Positions 10,241 to 21,782 of a DNA stretch of 64,000 nt are shown here, one piece after another. The translations under genes and the position numbers were made by a program. Position 1 is the first letter of the stretch. The number at the start of each line of letters is the position of its first letter. Source of the stretch: Portunus trituberculatus (Eukaryota > Arthropoda > Malacostraca > Decapoda > Portunidae); assembly GCF_017591435.1 (NCBI RefSeq), contig NC_059301.1, positions 7,164,049 through 7,228,048 of the forward strand, in the 5' to 3' direction. Below the pieces are notes generated by a model, which was not told where the DNA came from, did not search any database, and saw only the letters and a list, made by a program, of their open reading frames with translations.

Positions 10241-10876
10241 CACATCCTACTAACAGGCATGTAAGCCTTTTTTTGTCACCAATGTGGGCAATGAAGTGCT
10301 GTACACCATCATATCGGAGACTCAAAGGTGTCAGGAAATCCAGTGATGAGGTGAATCTTGGCTTTTCTCTATTCACAGCAGCAGCTTTGAGGTAGCTCAC
10401 CGCAATCTTGCGCTGAAATTCCAGGAAGGTTATAGGCTCATCTGACACAAGTTTATAGAGCAGCCAGCTATTGATGATTGTCATGTCTATCATCCTTCCC
10501 ATGTATAGCAATGCTGTACTTTCCTATGAGCCAATCTTGCAGATCATGTCTATCATTCTTCCCATGTATAGCAATGCTGTACTTTCCTATGAGCCAATCT
10601 TGCAGATCAACTCTTCCCACGCCTTTGTTATGTCTTGATGAGTTTAGGCTGCACGATGTCGATTCTTTTCTTTTCTCTTCTGTCATACCTCTGTGCCGTG
10701 GTGAGGGGATCAACACTATCATAGTTTGTCATTACTGATACCACTTTGTTGTCATTCCACTTGACTACAAGGATCTCCTTCTTCTTGTCGAACCTATAGT
10801 CATATGAACCCGTACTTTGAAAGCCTTGTCTGTGCAATCTTTTGGGCAACTGTTGTTGTCTTGTACATGTAGGTAC
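10241..10876 (-). pseudogene. piggyBac-like transposase relic, C-terminal half
   Basis: Reading the minus strand from 10876 down: SYDYRFDKKKEILVVKWND and NKVVSVMTNYDSVDPLTTAQ, then RYDRREKKRIDIVQPKLIKT, GRVDLQDWLIGKYSI, RMIDMTIINSWLLYK and LEFQRKIAVSYLKA, then LSLRYDGVQHFIAH followed by a cysteine-containing segment. This is the pattern of piggyBac transposases after the first catalytic Asp: ID..QP..I..YN..MGGVD, then (I/V)D....NSW.LY. The conserved MGGVD reads VGRVD. Frame changes occur near 10620 and 10500 and a 63-bp tandem duplication is present. The N-terminal part is cut at the (TA)n run at 10882. No TTAA-flanked ends were located. Confidence 0.75.
10481..10607. repeat. 63-bp tandem duplication within the piggyBac relic
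   Basis: Two near-identical 63-bp units start at 10481 and 10544 (CTATGAGCCAATCTTGCAG ends each). The length is exactly 21 codons, so the transposase segment DLQDWLIGKYSIAIHGK appears twice in frame. Confidence 0.9.
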
Positions 10877-10877
10877 G

Positions 10878-10881
<4 letters not shown>

Positions 10882-10940
<59 letters not shown>
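10882..10940. repeat. (TA)n microsatellite
   Basis: About 29 TA units separating the piggyBac relic from a minus-strand LINE fragment. Confidence 0.95.
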
Positions 10941-10945
<5 letters not shown>

Positions 10946-12345
10946 TCCATCTCTTCTTTTTATATTATCTATGCACTTCATCATCTCTCTTTGCATATCC
11001 TTATGTTCCTCAGTTCCCAATGTATTTGTCTTAGGTGGCACATACGTAACTATGATTTTCCTTTTTCTCAATTCTTCTGTTTTGATTGTTATTCCCATTA
11101 TGTACTTCCTCCATACCATCTCCATATTGGATTTCCCCCACACATATATAATCACAAACCATTATTATCACTCCTCCTCCTTTTCCCTTCCTGTCTCTTC
11201 TTCAGCTATCATATCCCTCTTCTTTAAAGCTACCATGGATCTCCTCTTTAGTTTTTTTTCTACTATGCACATTACATCCGGTCTTTTTTCTTTCAAATAA
11301 TCTCTAACCTCCAACACACTGGATAAGAACCCATCTATATTACCATAAGTCACTCTTAATTTTTTACTTCTTCCATGACCTTCTTCTGAGGATACCACTT
11401 CTTTAGTCTCAGATCTAGAACCCTCCAGTAGAAATTCTTTTTCTCGGTCTACATCCTTTTCTCATTTTGTTTTTCTTTGGCTTCATTTCTTAGCACTTTC
11501 TCCTTCACCCTCTCTTCCAGGTTCATATCATATCTCTTTTTATCCATATATGCTTAAATTCAGTATCATCAGCCAGTTTCCCTTTTCTTATCATAATTTC
11601 CTCCACTGCCACCTGCAATCTCATTCTTACTTTCATTGGTCTCCTATCCCCTTCACTAAATCTTCCCAACCTAATCACTTCTTTCACTTCCTGGTCCAAC
11701 TCCAGTGTGCTGTCCTGGCCAATTCTCTCTCTTCTTGCTCTCTCATAAACTTGTCTGGATTTTTTCTTTCATCCCAAAAAAATAAGATACATTTCGTCTT
11801 ATCCACTGTATCCCTCATTAGATCTTAATTACTTGTATAACAGTGTCCTTTGTCTTTTCCTGAATTTGCTTCCTTACTACCTCTGAAAATTTAACTTTTT
11901 CCTCCTCCTGTTCCTATTTCCATGCATTTCGTAATACCTCCAATTTGCTTTCATCCATTCCATTTTCCACTTTATCCTCCCCATCCTGTAATTTTCTGTA
12001 GGTTCCTTAAGGATTCTTCATAGTCACAACATGTAACCTTTGGTAAATAGTTTTGTTTATCTCCTGCATCTCCTCCTTCATCTCTTGATTTATTCATCTT
12101 ATTTTGTCACATTCCTCTAATCTCACTTTTAGTTCAGCGTTTTCTTTTATTAACTTGTCTTGTTTTTCATCACCTCCTTCATGTATCTTATCTCCCTTTC
12201 CATGTTTATCAGCCTCCTCATATTATCTCTTTCCTCTCTAAATCCAGAAAAATCCTTGTCCATATTATCATCACTCAGTCTTTTCAGGCTAACTGGTGTT
12301 TTGATAAACCTTTGGTTTTCAAAACATGCTGTTTGTTTTGGTCCT
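10941..12345 (-). mobile_element. Family A LINE copy A4, 5' portion, decayed
   Basis: Minus-strand remains of the coiled-coil ORF1-like region and first half of the APE endonuclease. RVTYGNIDGFLSSVLEVRDY and PDVMCIVEKKL (11168-11398) correspond to VTYMNIDGFLSKRLECMDY and PDIMCVVETKL in the good copy A5. KIIVTYVPPKTNTLG near 11040 corresponds to the ITVYIPPRTSAW block. The catalytic Glu of VETKL appears as VEKKL. Numerous stops. It is cut at the (TA)n run before the GDFN motif, so no RT is present. Confidence 0.7.
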
Positions 12346-12513
12346 GTACGTTAGGCAGCGCCACCTAGCTCCGCCTCTCCCTCCATATTCTGTTCTAAAC
12401 TGTATCCAAATCTTATTTATTATGGAGACAGAAGAACCCTATGGCCCCCTCTTCTCCCTGTACATATGTCTAGGTCAGGCTCCAACACTTGCTGAAGTGC
12501 TTCCCCTGGGCAC
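12346..12513. other. Short unassigned spacer
   Basis: Possibly LINE A4 5' leader; nothing specific seen. Confidence 0.3.
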
Positions 12514-12846
12514 GGGAGGCGGTGGCATAGTGGATAAAGTGGTGAGCGTGGGATCGGGCAGACGTCCACGCGTAAGTTCGAATCCCACCACGTACAGCCT
12601 TAAAACACTTTGCCATTTGTCGAGTGGTTTAAAGTTACCTACATATCACCATGATACCCAGGTTCTAGGTGGTTACACTCAAGATGAGCTTGAGCGGTGA
12701 TATGGGCCCTAATATGGGTACCACTATAAATAAAATTGCTTGCGCCACTAATGAGCGGAAGCTGAACAGCACTTCCCATACACTCTTCAAGTGTGCCTAC
12801 AGGCGCTATAGGCCTTACCGTAAAAAAAAAAAATAAAAAAAAAAAA
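12514..12846 (+). mobile_element. SINE2, tRNA-derived, with A-rich tail
   Basis: The 5' head carries polymerase III promoter-like boxes: TGGCATAGTGG (A box) and GTTCGAATCCC (B box). The body continues to GGCGCTATAGGCCTTACC and ends in an A-rich tail at 12821-12846. A second copy lies inverted at 60753-61037. The region between the boxes is longer than in a normal tRNA, so it is not a functional tRNA. Confidence 0.8.
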
Positions 12847-12966
12847 GAAGTTTTTGCATGTGTTGTTGGTAGGGTGGCACTCTCTTGTCATGTATGTGTG
12901 CGCATATGCCATGTATGTAGTCCCTATTTATGTAATTCATTCAACAGTCAGTGACAACAGGTGTGC

Positions 12967-13078
<112 letters not shown>

Positions 13079-13196
13079 TGAGTAACTTGGATTGGTCTCC
13101 CCTCAAATTCATTCTACTTATGCAGAGTTCATTATAGTTCTCAATTAATACTCAGCACATTTTTCACTGTTATTTTTTATGATGTGTGTCTCTCAC

Positions 13197-13348
13197 CTTG
13201 TGCTTTTCAAGGAACTCATCATCCAGGGTCCAGGGGCACGCCGTGATAACTTCGTCCACATAGCGACAATGTCTCACAGCCTCATAACGCTCATCCTCTG
13301 TCATTACCGTCCTTCCTTTCCTCTCATGAGTCATGGCATCACTATTCA
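13197..13348 (-). CDS. Pcyt1: Choline-phosphate cytidylyltransferase, internal exon (second catalytic part)
   Basis: This minus-strand exon of 152 bp reads VNSDAMTHERKGRTVMTEDE, then RYEAVRHCRYVDEVITACPW, then TLDDEFLEKHK. It continues the cytidylyltransferase fold after the HxGH exon. The family pattern here is (V/C)SD.LTH..KG.TVM...ERY.A..HCRYVDEV...PW, and all of it is kept. The acceptor TTTGAACAG (13349-13357) and donor GTGAGA (13191-13196) are good. The entry phase is 1, completing a Val codon started in the upstream exon; the exit is phase 0. The next exon, expected to start with a segment like IDFVAHDDIPY, is not seen at lower coordinates in this window, so the following intron is either very long or the region is rearranged. 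Confidence 0.93.
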
Positions 13349-14295
13349 CTGTTCAAAGTAAGTATAAATGAAATGTAAAATACTGATAATAATTAGCATT
13401 TTTTTTCCACAGTAAAAAAAGCAAAAGTAAAAGTATTAAACAAGCACTCTTGTAGATATACACTACCTGCTAGGTTAACACAGATTTAGTTATTTTAGGC
13501 CACTATTTGCAAAGTCTCAGTGCCCATAACCTATCTATTATCCATGAGATGATCTGTGTAGTAAAGTTATATGCCTTATGTGCAGAGTTTGGTATGGAGG
13601 TGGTCATCTTCTATGAAATTAATATTGTTACTCATATTTAATTGCTATCTCATATGAAGCTATTAATAACATCTCTGCCTTCTTAGGACATTATTGACAA
13701 GGCACTGACACCTACAACTTATCATATAGTTGTGTTAAAACAATCCAAAGTACAAAAGGTATTCCACACATAATCTGAACCACAGTAGGTATGATACAAT
13801 CTTGCCACAGACATACCCAGTAAAATCTTTTAGATGAATTCAAACTGTGGCTCTACAATCTAAAGGAATCTTTTGTTTTTCTTTTTGAAAGCCATTATCA
13901 AAAGAGAAAAAATAACAGCAATATGTCCACTGAAAGCTGGCAACAAATGAGCAGCAGCCATAATACAGACATATAAAATAGTACATTAACAGCTAGTCAT
14001 TGTGCAAAAATGTAAATTTATTAAATTTAAGTTTTTGTATACTTTCCCAATGTATGTATGTCAAGATTTTCTGAAATATTTAAAAAAAAATTTGTTTCAT
14101 TAACTAATTAGGACTCCTCTCTCCACTCTTACTCAAAATACTTCTTAATTTCTTCACACACAAGATTATATTAAATTAGTTTTGTTTATACCTGTGAAGA
14201 ATTCCAAAGAAATAAGAAGCATTAATTGTTTACCATTACCATGCATTCACTTATCTCTGTACTAATAATTGTCCTTTAGTACTACAATGTCTTAC
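13349..14295 (-). other. Intron between the two Pcyt1 exons
   Basis: A 947-bp intron with donor GTAAGACATT and acceptor CTTTGAACAG on the minus strand. AT-rich, free of obvious transposons or long microsatellites, unlike most of the window. Confidence 0.85.
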
Positions 14296-14521
14296 CTCCC
14301 ACTATGAGGTAAACATTTGGAAAGAGATTCTTGGCTTGCATGAGCTGCCTGGCATGACCCTGGTGAAAGAGGTCATAGATACCATCTGCATAGACTCGTA
14401 TGGCCCGGGGTGCCTTCCCTGCCCGGGCCATCTCCAGGGTAATCTTTTGAGAGTAATTGCAAGCCTCTCGTTCTCTGATGGCCTCCTCATCGTAGTCGAA
14501 AGGGGCAGGCTTACAAATGGT
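14296..14521 (-). CDS. Pcyt1: Choline-phosphate cytidylyltransferase, internal exon (HxGH active-site part)
   Basis: CTP:phosphocholine cytidylyltransferase makes CDP-choline from CTP and phosphocholine, the regulated step of phosphatidylcholine synthesis. The 226-bp exon starts in phase 0 (TICKPAPFDYDEEAI) and contains REREACNYSQKITLEMARAG and then RVYADGIYDLFHQGHARQL, MQAKNLFPNVYLIVG. The HxGH nucleotide-binding signature of this family is HQGH here (HSGH in vertebrate enzymes). The acceptor CTTACTCAG (14522-14530) and donor GTAAGA fit, and the phase-1 exit matches the next exon. The nuclear-localisation N-terminus, the RTEGIST motif and the membrane-binding amphipathic helix lie in exons not found. 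The exon looks intact and under constraint. Confidence 0.95.
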
Positions 14522-15271
14522 CTGAGTAAGGGAGGAAGAGGGAAGAACTAGTTATTGATTTATTAAGTAATAAAAACACCAGAAGGTATTACCTAGGAAG
14601 CTGTCCTTCAAAGCTTTGTCATGCCTGAATACTTTTCAACAGCTATTTTTGTCTCGATCTTTTCCAACAGAGACAGGTGTATTCTTATATAAAAACAAAT
14701 GTATTTTTCCATTTTTTTCTCACACTACCATTTCTAGTAAGGAGTAGGAAGCAAATATCTCAATAACTTGATTAATTAGAAAAAATACAAGTAAAACATG
14801 CTAATACATACAGAAATTCAAAATTGATAGTGTTGTATGACCTATAAAAAAGTAAAACAAAGATGTATCTGGCATACATAAGTAAAACTCTTCCAGTGAG
14901 GAGAAATACAAATAAACATGCTCATTTTGATGCCAGTAAATTTAATACTTTTTGTCTTCCTACATTGTTACCCACTGGTCTTAGAAGTTGTAACAGTATA
15001 CTGTAAATGCAAGTAACATTGTGATACAATGAAAAACTGCATGAATCAATAAAGACCCTCTATCAAAATTTACACAAAATGAAAAAAATCTTTGACTCTA
15101 GTTCTGGCATCACAGTATATCTTTTCCATGTTTAAACAAAAAAGACACAATGTCTTTGACAGCAAAATTTATTCTTGCTAAAAGATAGGTCTTCAAAAGT
15201 TAGGTATGTAATTAGGGTATTTGACACCTGCCTCTGTGCTGGCCACAAAAGTGAAAAGTTACAAATTGGTC
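14522..15271. other. Probable Pcyt1 intron, no features
   Basis: AT-rich, low-repeat DNA upstream of the exon on the minus strand. No coding exon or known repeat recognised. Confidence 0.5.
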
Positions 15272-15463
15272 TTAACCCCTTCAGTACCATGACGTCTTTC
15301 TATATTCATTCTGTTTACTATTTAGTGACATGTGGGAGAATAAAACAGTGAAGACTCCAGCCATTAATCTTCTGACCTCCACAGACTCTTCGTAATGTCA
15401 ATAAAATGATCTAATCACACCCAAAACTAAGTAAAAAATGCGTCCTAGTACTGAAGGGGTTAA
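15272..15463 (+). mobile_element. TTAA-flanked MITE, copy 1
   Basis: 192-bp element bounded by TTAA on both sides, with inverted ends CCCCTTCAGTACCATGACG and CGTCCTAGTACTGAAGGGG. Internal landmarks are CATTCTGTTTACTAT, GTGAAGACTCCAGCCATTAA and TCTTCTGACCTCCA. TTAA target duplication and C-rich termini point to the piggyBac superfamily. It lies in the likely Pcyt1 intron. Confidence 0.85.
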
Positions 15464-16089
15464 AGAACAAATTCAATATAAAAAATGAGAAAAAAAATGA
15501 GTTAGTTACAAAAAAAAAAGTTATAAAAATTTAGGTGGTATATATGGAACTCCTCCTCCTCATGTAAGATTAAAAGCTCCATTGGAAAAGAGTAACATGG
15601 GGATATTATTTACTCAAAATTTGAAGGTTCTCTTCTTGATATTCTTGTAATTAGCAGCTTAGATACAAAAACCAATCTCTACTTTAAAGAAGAAACCTCT
15701 TTCCACCAGATAATATCAGCTAGTGGAAATATAATCATGTTTACAGATTACCAAGAAATCTGTAAATAATGAAAAGCAATCAGGCATCTACAGAATTGCT
15801 TTAACACTTTTTTAGGGAAACAAAACTGCCTCCATTACATTGCAGAGCAAAGCAGTACTGTACATACTGATTGACAGAGAAAAAATAAACCACTGTTTCA
15901 TAAGATATGTCATGCAGTTAATATAAATATGCTGCAAGCTGCATCCTTAGTAGGAAAGTATCACCCAACAGTTAGTAAACAAAAACCATAAAACCAATAT
16001 ATTAAGATGCTAGTTTGGTAACAACATGTTAACTTCTAGGATATAGGATACCTGTACCAGGTAAATTTTAATGTGAATATTTACAGATG
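15464..16089. other. Unassigned AT-rich DNA
   Basis: No gene, RNA or repeat recognised; possibly further Pcyt1 intron. Confidence 0.4.
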
Positions 16090-17105
<1,016 letters not shown>

Positions 17106-17676
17106 TTTTTTCTACATTATACAGGAACAAAAAATGTTATATGATCCTGTGAATATTGATAATATAAATTTTAAGAATGGTTATGAAATAGCACTACTGC
17201 TGCCATCCTGTTTGTTCTTGTCATCATCTCATTGCTAACCTTAGCACTCACAGAGGCCTCCAGTGCCACATCACATGAAGCAGATTTTGTACTGGTATGA
17301 ATCAGACTTATCTCAGCTGACAAACATTCCAAAAAAGTTTTTATTAAGCTTTGTTGCATGTGGTATCATGCTTTGCATTACCCACTCATGTAATTGCACT
17401 ATTTTGATTGTGATATAGTGCTCAGGACCTTGACTAGTGGTGGACAAGAAGGATGATATAGAAAGAAAGAAAAAAAAAAAAATGTAACAAAGGGGGATTA
17501 AGAAACAGGCAGACAGGATGGTGGTGAATGAACACAACACCATGAATTCAATGCTAATTATAGTGTGTTTACTTAAAGAGACTAACAATGTTTATATCAC
17601 ACTCTATGGATGTAAAAATTATAAAAACTCAAGCCTAACTAATCTCCTTTGTGTGCCATCTGTGAGGCTGTACCAA

Positions 17677-17680
<4 letters not shown>
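17106..17680. other. Unassigned stretch
   Basis: No recognised gene. Minus-strand frames at 17171-17359 and 17313-17588 are open but show no family features. Confidence 0.4.

Positions 17681-17710
<30 letters not shown>
17681..17710. repeat. (GT)n at the 3' end of LINE A5
   Basis: About 15 units; on the LINE strand this is (AC)n following the 3' tail, as in copies A1 to A3. Confidence 0.95.
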
Positions 17711-17711
<1 letters not shown>

Positions 17712-17940
17712 GAAAAAGTATCCATAAAACAACTGTTAGATCACCATATTTACCTATTTGTGTATTACAGGGCCAGAGCTAAGCTCTCTGTGTCCTGTCT
17801 CCTTGTCCACTCCTGTCATATCTCTCTTTCATCTGATTGACACACACCGCGCCAACGACATCACTGCTCAGTTTATTCCACTTATCAATGCTACGATGCG
17901 GAAACTGTATTTTCTCACGTCATTTAGACAGATGTCTTTA

Positions 17941-19876
17941 TTAGCTTTTTCCATGTCCTCGGAGATGATTACTTGTGGTCACCTTTATCAACTCTCTGTC
18001 CAGTATGTCAATCTTGTTCACCAATTTATACATAGTTATCATGTCTCCTCTTGTTCTTCTCTCTTCTAATGTGGTCAGCCCCAGCTTCCTCAGTCTTTCC
18101 TCATAGTCTAACTCCTGAGTCCTGGTACCATCCTTGTTGCCAGCCTCTGTACCCTTTCTACCTTCTTCACATTTTTCTTCATATGCGGTGACCAGACACA
18201 AGCTGCATATTCTAACTGGGGTCTTATTAAGGTACATAATATCTTCTTCATCATTCCTTCATCTAGGTAGTGGAATGCAAGGCCAATATTTTGAAGCATG
18301 TTATATGTTTTCCAAAAATCTTGTTAATGTGTTTCTCCGGTGACAAAGTGTTTTGCAGTTACTCCTAAGTCTTTCTCCTCATTGGTCTCTTTAATTTTCT
18401 CATCACCCAGCCTGTAATCCCAGTTTGGTCTGTATCTACTTCTTCCCATTTTCATAACATGGGTCTTGTCTATATTAAATTCCATCTGCCACTCCTTACT
18501 CCACTCATATATTTTATCAAGATCTTCCTGTAACTTGTTACAATCTTCCACATTCTTTACTCTCCTCATAATTTTAGTATCGTCCGCAAACATGTTCATG
18601 TAACTGTCAATTCCTACTGGCATATCATTAACATAAATCAAAAACATGATGGGACCAAGCACTGACCCTTGTGGAACTCCACTGGTTACCTTCTTCCACT
18701 CGGACTTCCTTCCTCTCACCACTGTTCTCATTTCTCTTCCCATTAAGTAATTTTCCATCCATTTTGCTAGTTTATCATTTACTCCTCCAATCTTCTTTAG
18801 TTTCCACATCAGTCTATTGTGTGGTACTTTATCAAAGGCCTTTCTCAAGTCCAGGTAGATAGCATCCACCCATCCCTCTCTATGTTGTAGTATGTCAGTC
18901 ACTCTTGAATAAAAACATAATAAATTGGATACACGATCTTCCTTTTCTGAAACCAAACTGTCTTTCACTCAGAATGTTTTCACTTTCTAGATACTCACTC
19001 CACTTAGCTTTAATTACTTCTTCACATACCTTGCACAATATACTAGTCAACGATACTGGTCTATAATTTAGCGGTTCCATTCTACTACCATTCTTATATA
19101 TAGGCACAATGTCAGCTCTTTTCCACTCTTTCGGGACTAATCCTGTTCGTATGGAGGTTTCCACAATATCAAATACGGGGTTCAACAATTGATCCTTACA
19201 TTCATTTAGCAACCTCCCAGATATGCCATCAGGCCCCATTGATTTATTAATATCCAGATTGCTTATAATTTTCCTTACATCTTCCTTAGTAACCATGATG
19301 TCCTGCATTTGCTTTATTTCCGTAGGCCTTCCTCCCATAAAATGCTCCTCCTTTGTAAACACTTTGCAAAAGTTGTCGTTCAAAATTTCAGCTATATCTC
19401 CAGCATCCTCATATACTTCTTCCCATTTTTACCTTTTCTATTGCCTCCCTTATATTTAGTTTTCCATTTATGAATTTGTAAAACATTTTTGGGTCACTAT
19501 CACAGTTTTCCACCACCCTCTGTTCATATTCCTTCTGTGCTGTTCTCCTTACTTCAACATATCTATTCCTTGCTGTTTTGTAAACTTCTCTTGATAATAC
19601 ATCACTGTTTTTCTTAAGTTTCTTCCATGCCTTTTCTTTGTTCTTTTTTGCTTCTTCACAATTTCTATTAAACCACTGTTTATTATTTAAAGTCCTCTTT
19701 CTGTAATATGGCACAAACTTTTTCACAGCAGAGTTATACAAATCCATAAATTTATCGTATTTCAATTGCATATCCCTTTCCTGGTATACCACGGACCAGT
19801 CAATTTCATTAAAGAACTCCCTTATATGGTTATAATTTGCCCTAATATAATTTAATTTTTCCTCCCTGCGTTCCAC
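17941..19876 (-). pseudogene. LINE A5 reverse transcriptase region, frameshifted
   Basis: Open pieces at 19409-19876, 18895-19383, 18324-18968, 18108-18299 and 17941-18237 together cover the whole RT. Landmarks: KFINGK linker, INKSMGPDGISGRLL, KEWKRADIVPIYKNGS, NYRPVSLTSILCKVCEEVI, RQFGFRKGRSC, YLDLRKAFDKVPHNRLM, SGVPQGSVLGPIMFLIYVND, MFADDTKI (intact catalytic pair), EWSKEWQMEFNIDKTHVM and NEEKDLGV. The C-terminal part RPQLEYAACVWSPH and LEERRTRGDMITMYKLVN follows. About 5 frame breaks, few stops: young but dead. Confidence 0.88.
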
Positions 19877-19890
19877 AATCTTATTTGTGC

Positions 19891-21063
19891 TTAATTCGTA
19901 TCCAGCTCAAAGCTTAGGACATCATGATCGCTTCTCCCCAAGGGACATTTATGTTCAATTTCCTCTTTTAGAGATGCCCTGGTAAATACCAAATCCAACC
20001 TTGCTGCAACATCTTGTCCCCTGCACCTTGTTGGTGATCTCACCCACTGTGTCATCAAGTTATTTGTTGCTACCTTTAACAATTCCTCTGCCCACTCACC
20101 ACCGTTCACCACTTCGTAGTCTTCCCACACTATTTCTTTACAATTAAAGTCTCCAACTATCATCACTCTATCCTTTCTGATGAGTTCTTGCTTCATTCTG
20201 TCTAGAGTATTTCTCATCACCATTTGGTACTGTTCATATTCCCAAGCACTGGTTCTGGGTGGTATGTATACTGTTATAATATTAATGTCCCTCTTGCCAT
20301 CTGTTATAAGCATACTTATCACTTCCTCATTTCTCTTACTATAGTTCACCTCCTTCACTATCAGATCTTCCTTAGTAAGAACCATTATACCACCACCTCC
20401 TTTATTTTTTCTATCATTTCTCCATACTTTGTAGTGTTTTACAACAAACCAGTCTAGCTTTATTTCGGGCCTTAGCTTTGTTTCCACTACACACATTATG
20501 TCCGGTTCGTTATTTCTTAGGTAATCCATACATTCTAGCCTCTTAGACAGAAATCCATCTATATTCATGTAAGTCACTTGTATTCCATTCCTAGTCTCTT
20601 TCTTCCATGTAATGTCTATTCCGTCTGTTTTATCCACCACTTCTTTAGCCTCCCATTTCTCATCCTCCAAAAACTTGGTCTTTTCCTCCTCTGTTCTTTC
20701 GTCATTCCTCTCTTTCACTTCAGTTACAAGCTCTTTCATTTTCATTCGCTCATCCTGTGACATATTTCTTCTTATGTAAATTGTTTTGGTTTCCTCAGAG
20801 TCCTTAAGTTTCCAAGCCCTCCTCAACAAGGCCTCAGCTGCCACCTGAGACTTTAATTTCAATTTTAATGGTCTATTCTTGCCTTCCTCAAAAGCTCCCA
20901 ATCTCACACTTTCTTCTACCTCAGCATATAGGTCCTCTTCCTCCACAGAGATCTTATTCAGTAAAGACTTAATCCTGTCATTTTCCTTATTCCTCCTATC
21001 CTGCCAGTTTCTGTTAGTTTCCTCCTCAATCCTGTTATGATCACACATTTTTCTTTTCAGCAA
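19891..21063 (-). CDS. LINE A5 ORF with RNA-binding-like segment and APE endonuclease
   Basis: 390 codons, intact. Residues about 55-105 (LGAFEEGKNRPLKLKLKSQV, then AEALLRRAWKLKDSE, KTIYIRRNMSQDER) resemble the C-terminal nucleic-acid-binding region of LINE ORF1 proteins. Residues about 160-390 form an APE-type endonuclease that nicks target DNA: YMNIDGF (Asn 167), CVVETKL (Glu 194), GGGGIMVL, ITVYIPPRT, VGDFN (304-307), a Asp-containing ARLDLVFTR, and GRSDHDVLSFEL (SDH 378-380). The catalytic set looks complete. It overlaps the upstream frame by 23 bp, so either a real overlap or one old frameshift; the RT continues after a stop near 19890. Confidence 0.85.
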   Translation of the reverse strand: MLKRKMCDHNRIEEETNRNWQDRRNKENDRIKSLLNKISVEEEDLYAEVEESVRLGAFEEGKNRPLKLKLKSQVAAEALLRRAWKLKDSEETKTIYIRRNMSQDERMKMKELVTEVKERNDERTEEEKTKFLEDEKWEAKEVVDKTDGIDITWKKETRNGIQVTYMNIDGFLSKRLECMDYLRNNEPDIMCVVETKLRPEIKLDWFVVKHYKVWRNDRKNKGGGGIMVLTKEDLIVKEVNYSKRNEEVISMLITDGKRDINIITVYIPPRTSAWEYEQYQMVMRNTLDRMKQELIRKDRVMIVGDFNCKEIVWEDYEVVNGGEWAEELLKVATNNLMTQWVRSPTRCRGQDVAARLDLVFTRASLKEEIEHKCPLGRSDHDVLSFELDTN

Positions 21064-21610
21064 TATCTCTCACCACATACTCATTTTCCTTTAGTGCCTT
21101 TACCATTTCACTCTGCGTAATCACTTTATTTTCCTCTTCCTGCTTTTTCACTATCTCCCTAAAGGACCTTTGTACCTCCTGATGTTCATGGTTCACTTCT
21201 TTCATCCTGGCATCAATTAGATTAAGGCATTCCTCCTTCCTCAAGTCCCCTTCGGATATTTTCATCTCCATTTCTAGGAGTTTAGCCTTCATCTCTTCAC
21301 ATTGTTTCCTTAGTTGTTGGTTTTCTTTCTCCATCTCTACTTTTTCCTTCAATAGCTCTTTATTCGCTATCGTTAACAAATAGATCTCTTTTTTGAACGA
21401 ATCATTCTCGGCTATAACTCTATCCAGTTTTTCTTCTATGGACAAAATGTTTAGGAACTTACTTTCCAGTGCCTGGATTCTTGCATCCATATCTAATTTC
21501 TCCAGTCCTCTTGGAGTAGTTACAAAACCTTCAAAATCCTTGGGTTGCCTAGGGGTAGCCGCCATGTTTGTTATCGTCAGCTGATTACGGCCAAAACAAT
21601 CACCGCCCAC
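21041..21610 (-). CDS. LINE A5 ORF1-like coiled-coil protein
   Basis: 189 codons. MAATPRQPKDFEGFVTTPRG is probably the true start (Met 16 of the open frame). Residues 40-160 are heptad-rich (LTIANKELLKEKVEMEKENQ, QLRKQCEEMKAKLLEMEMKI), a long coiled coil as in LINE ORF1 proteins that trimerise and bind element RNA. No zinc knuckle is seen. It overlaps the next ORF at its 3' end. Confidence 0.75.
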   Translation of the reverse strand: MGGDCFGRNQLTITNMAATPRQPKDFEGFVTTPRGLEKLDMDARIQALESKFLNILSIEEKLDRVIAENDSFKKEIYLLTIANKELLKEKVEMEKENQQLRKQCEEMKAKLLEMEMKISEGDLRKEECLNLIDARMKEVNHEHQEVQRSFREIVKKQEEENKVITQSEMVKALKENEYVVRDIAEKKNV

Positions 21611-21782
21611 ACTCTCCTCTCAGGGACCACTCTCCATATCCCTCACTTTCAACACTATGCGACAGTAGGACATCAACAGGACACTAACTCAGAGGTACCC
21701 GGGCCCTGTAACACCATAGGTATTTTCACTTCTTCCCGTCCGCAGCTGGAGACGAGCCGTCCTCTCTCAGCGACGGTGACGC

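Larger units (their letters stand above)
17725..21782 (-). mobile_element. Family A LINE copy A5, near full-length, CR1-like
   Basis: The most complete LINE here, about 4.06 kb. From 5' to 3' on the minus strand: a leader of about 170 bp from 21782, a coiled-coil ORF1-like frame, an ORF with a nucleic-acid-binding-like segment plus APE endonuclease, an RT region broken by frame changes, a CR1/L2-type C-terminal segment and the tail CCCTGTAATACACAAATAGG-TAAATA. (AC)n touches both ends (21783-21812 and 17681-17710). Frame breaks near 19880, 19400, 18900, 18310 and 18120 make it inactive. Confidence 0.9.

Noticed and set aside
12514..12600. tRNA gene at the SINE2 head
   Set aside because: Boxes fit, but spacing and stems do not, and a second dispersed copy shows it is a SINE.
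17171..17588. Minus-strand frames as possible upstream Pcyt1 exons
   Set aside because: The translations do not resemble the N-terminal region of the family and splice sites are weak.
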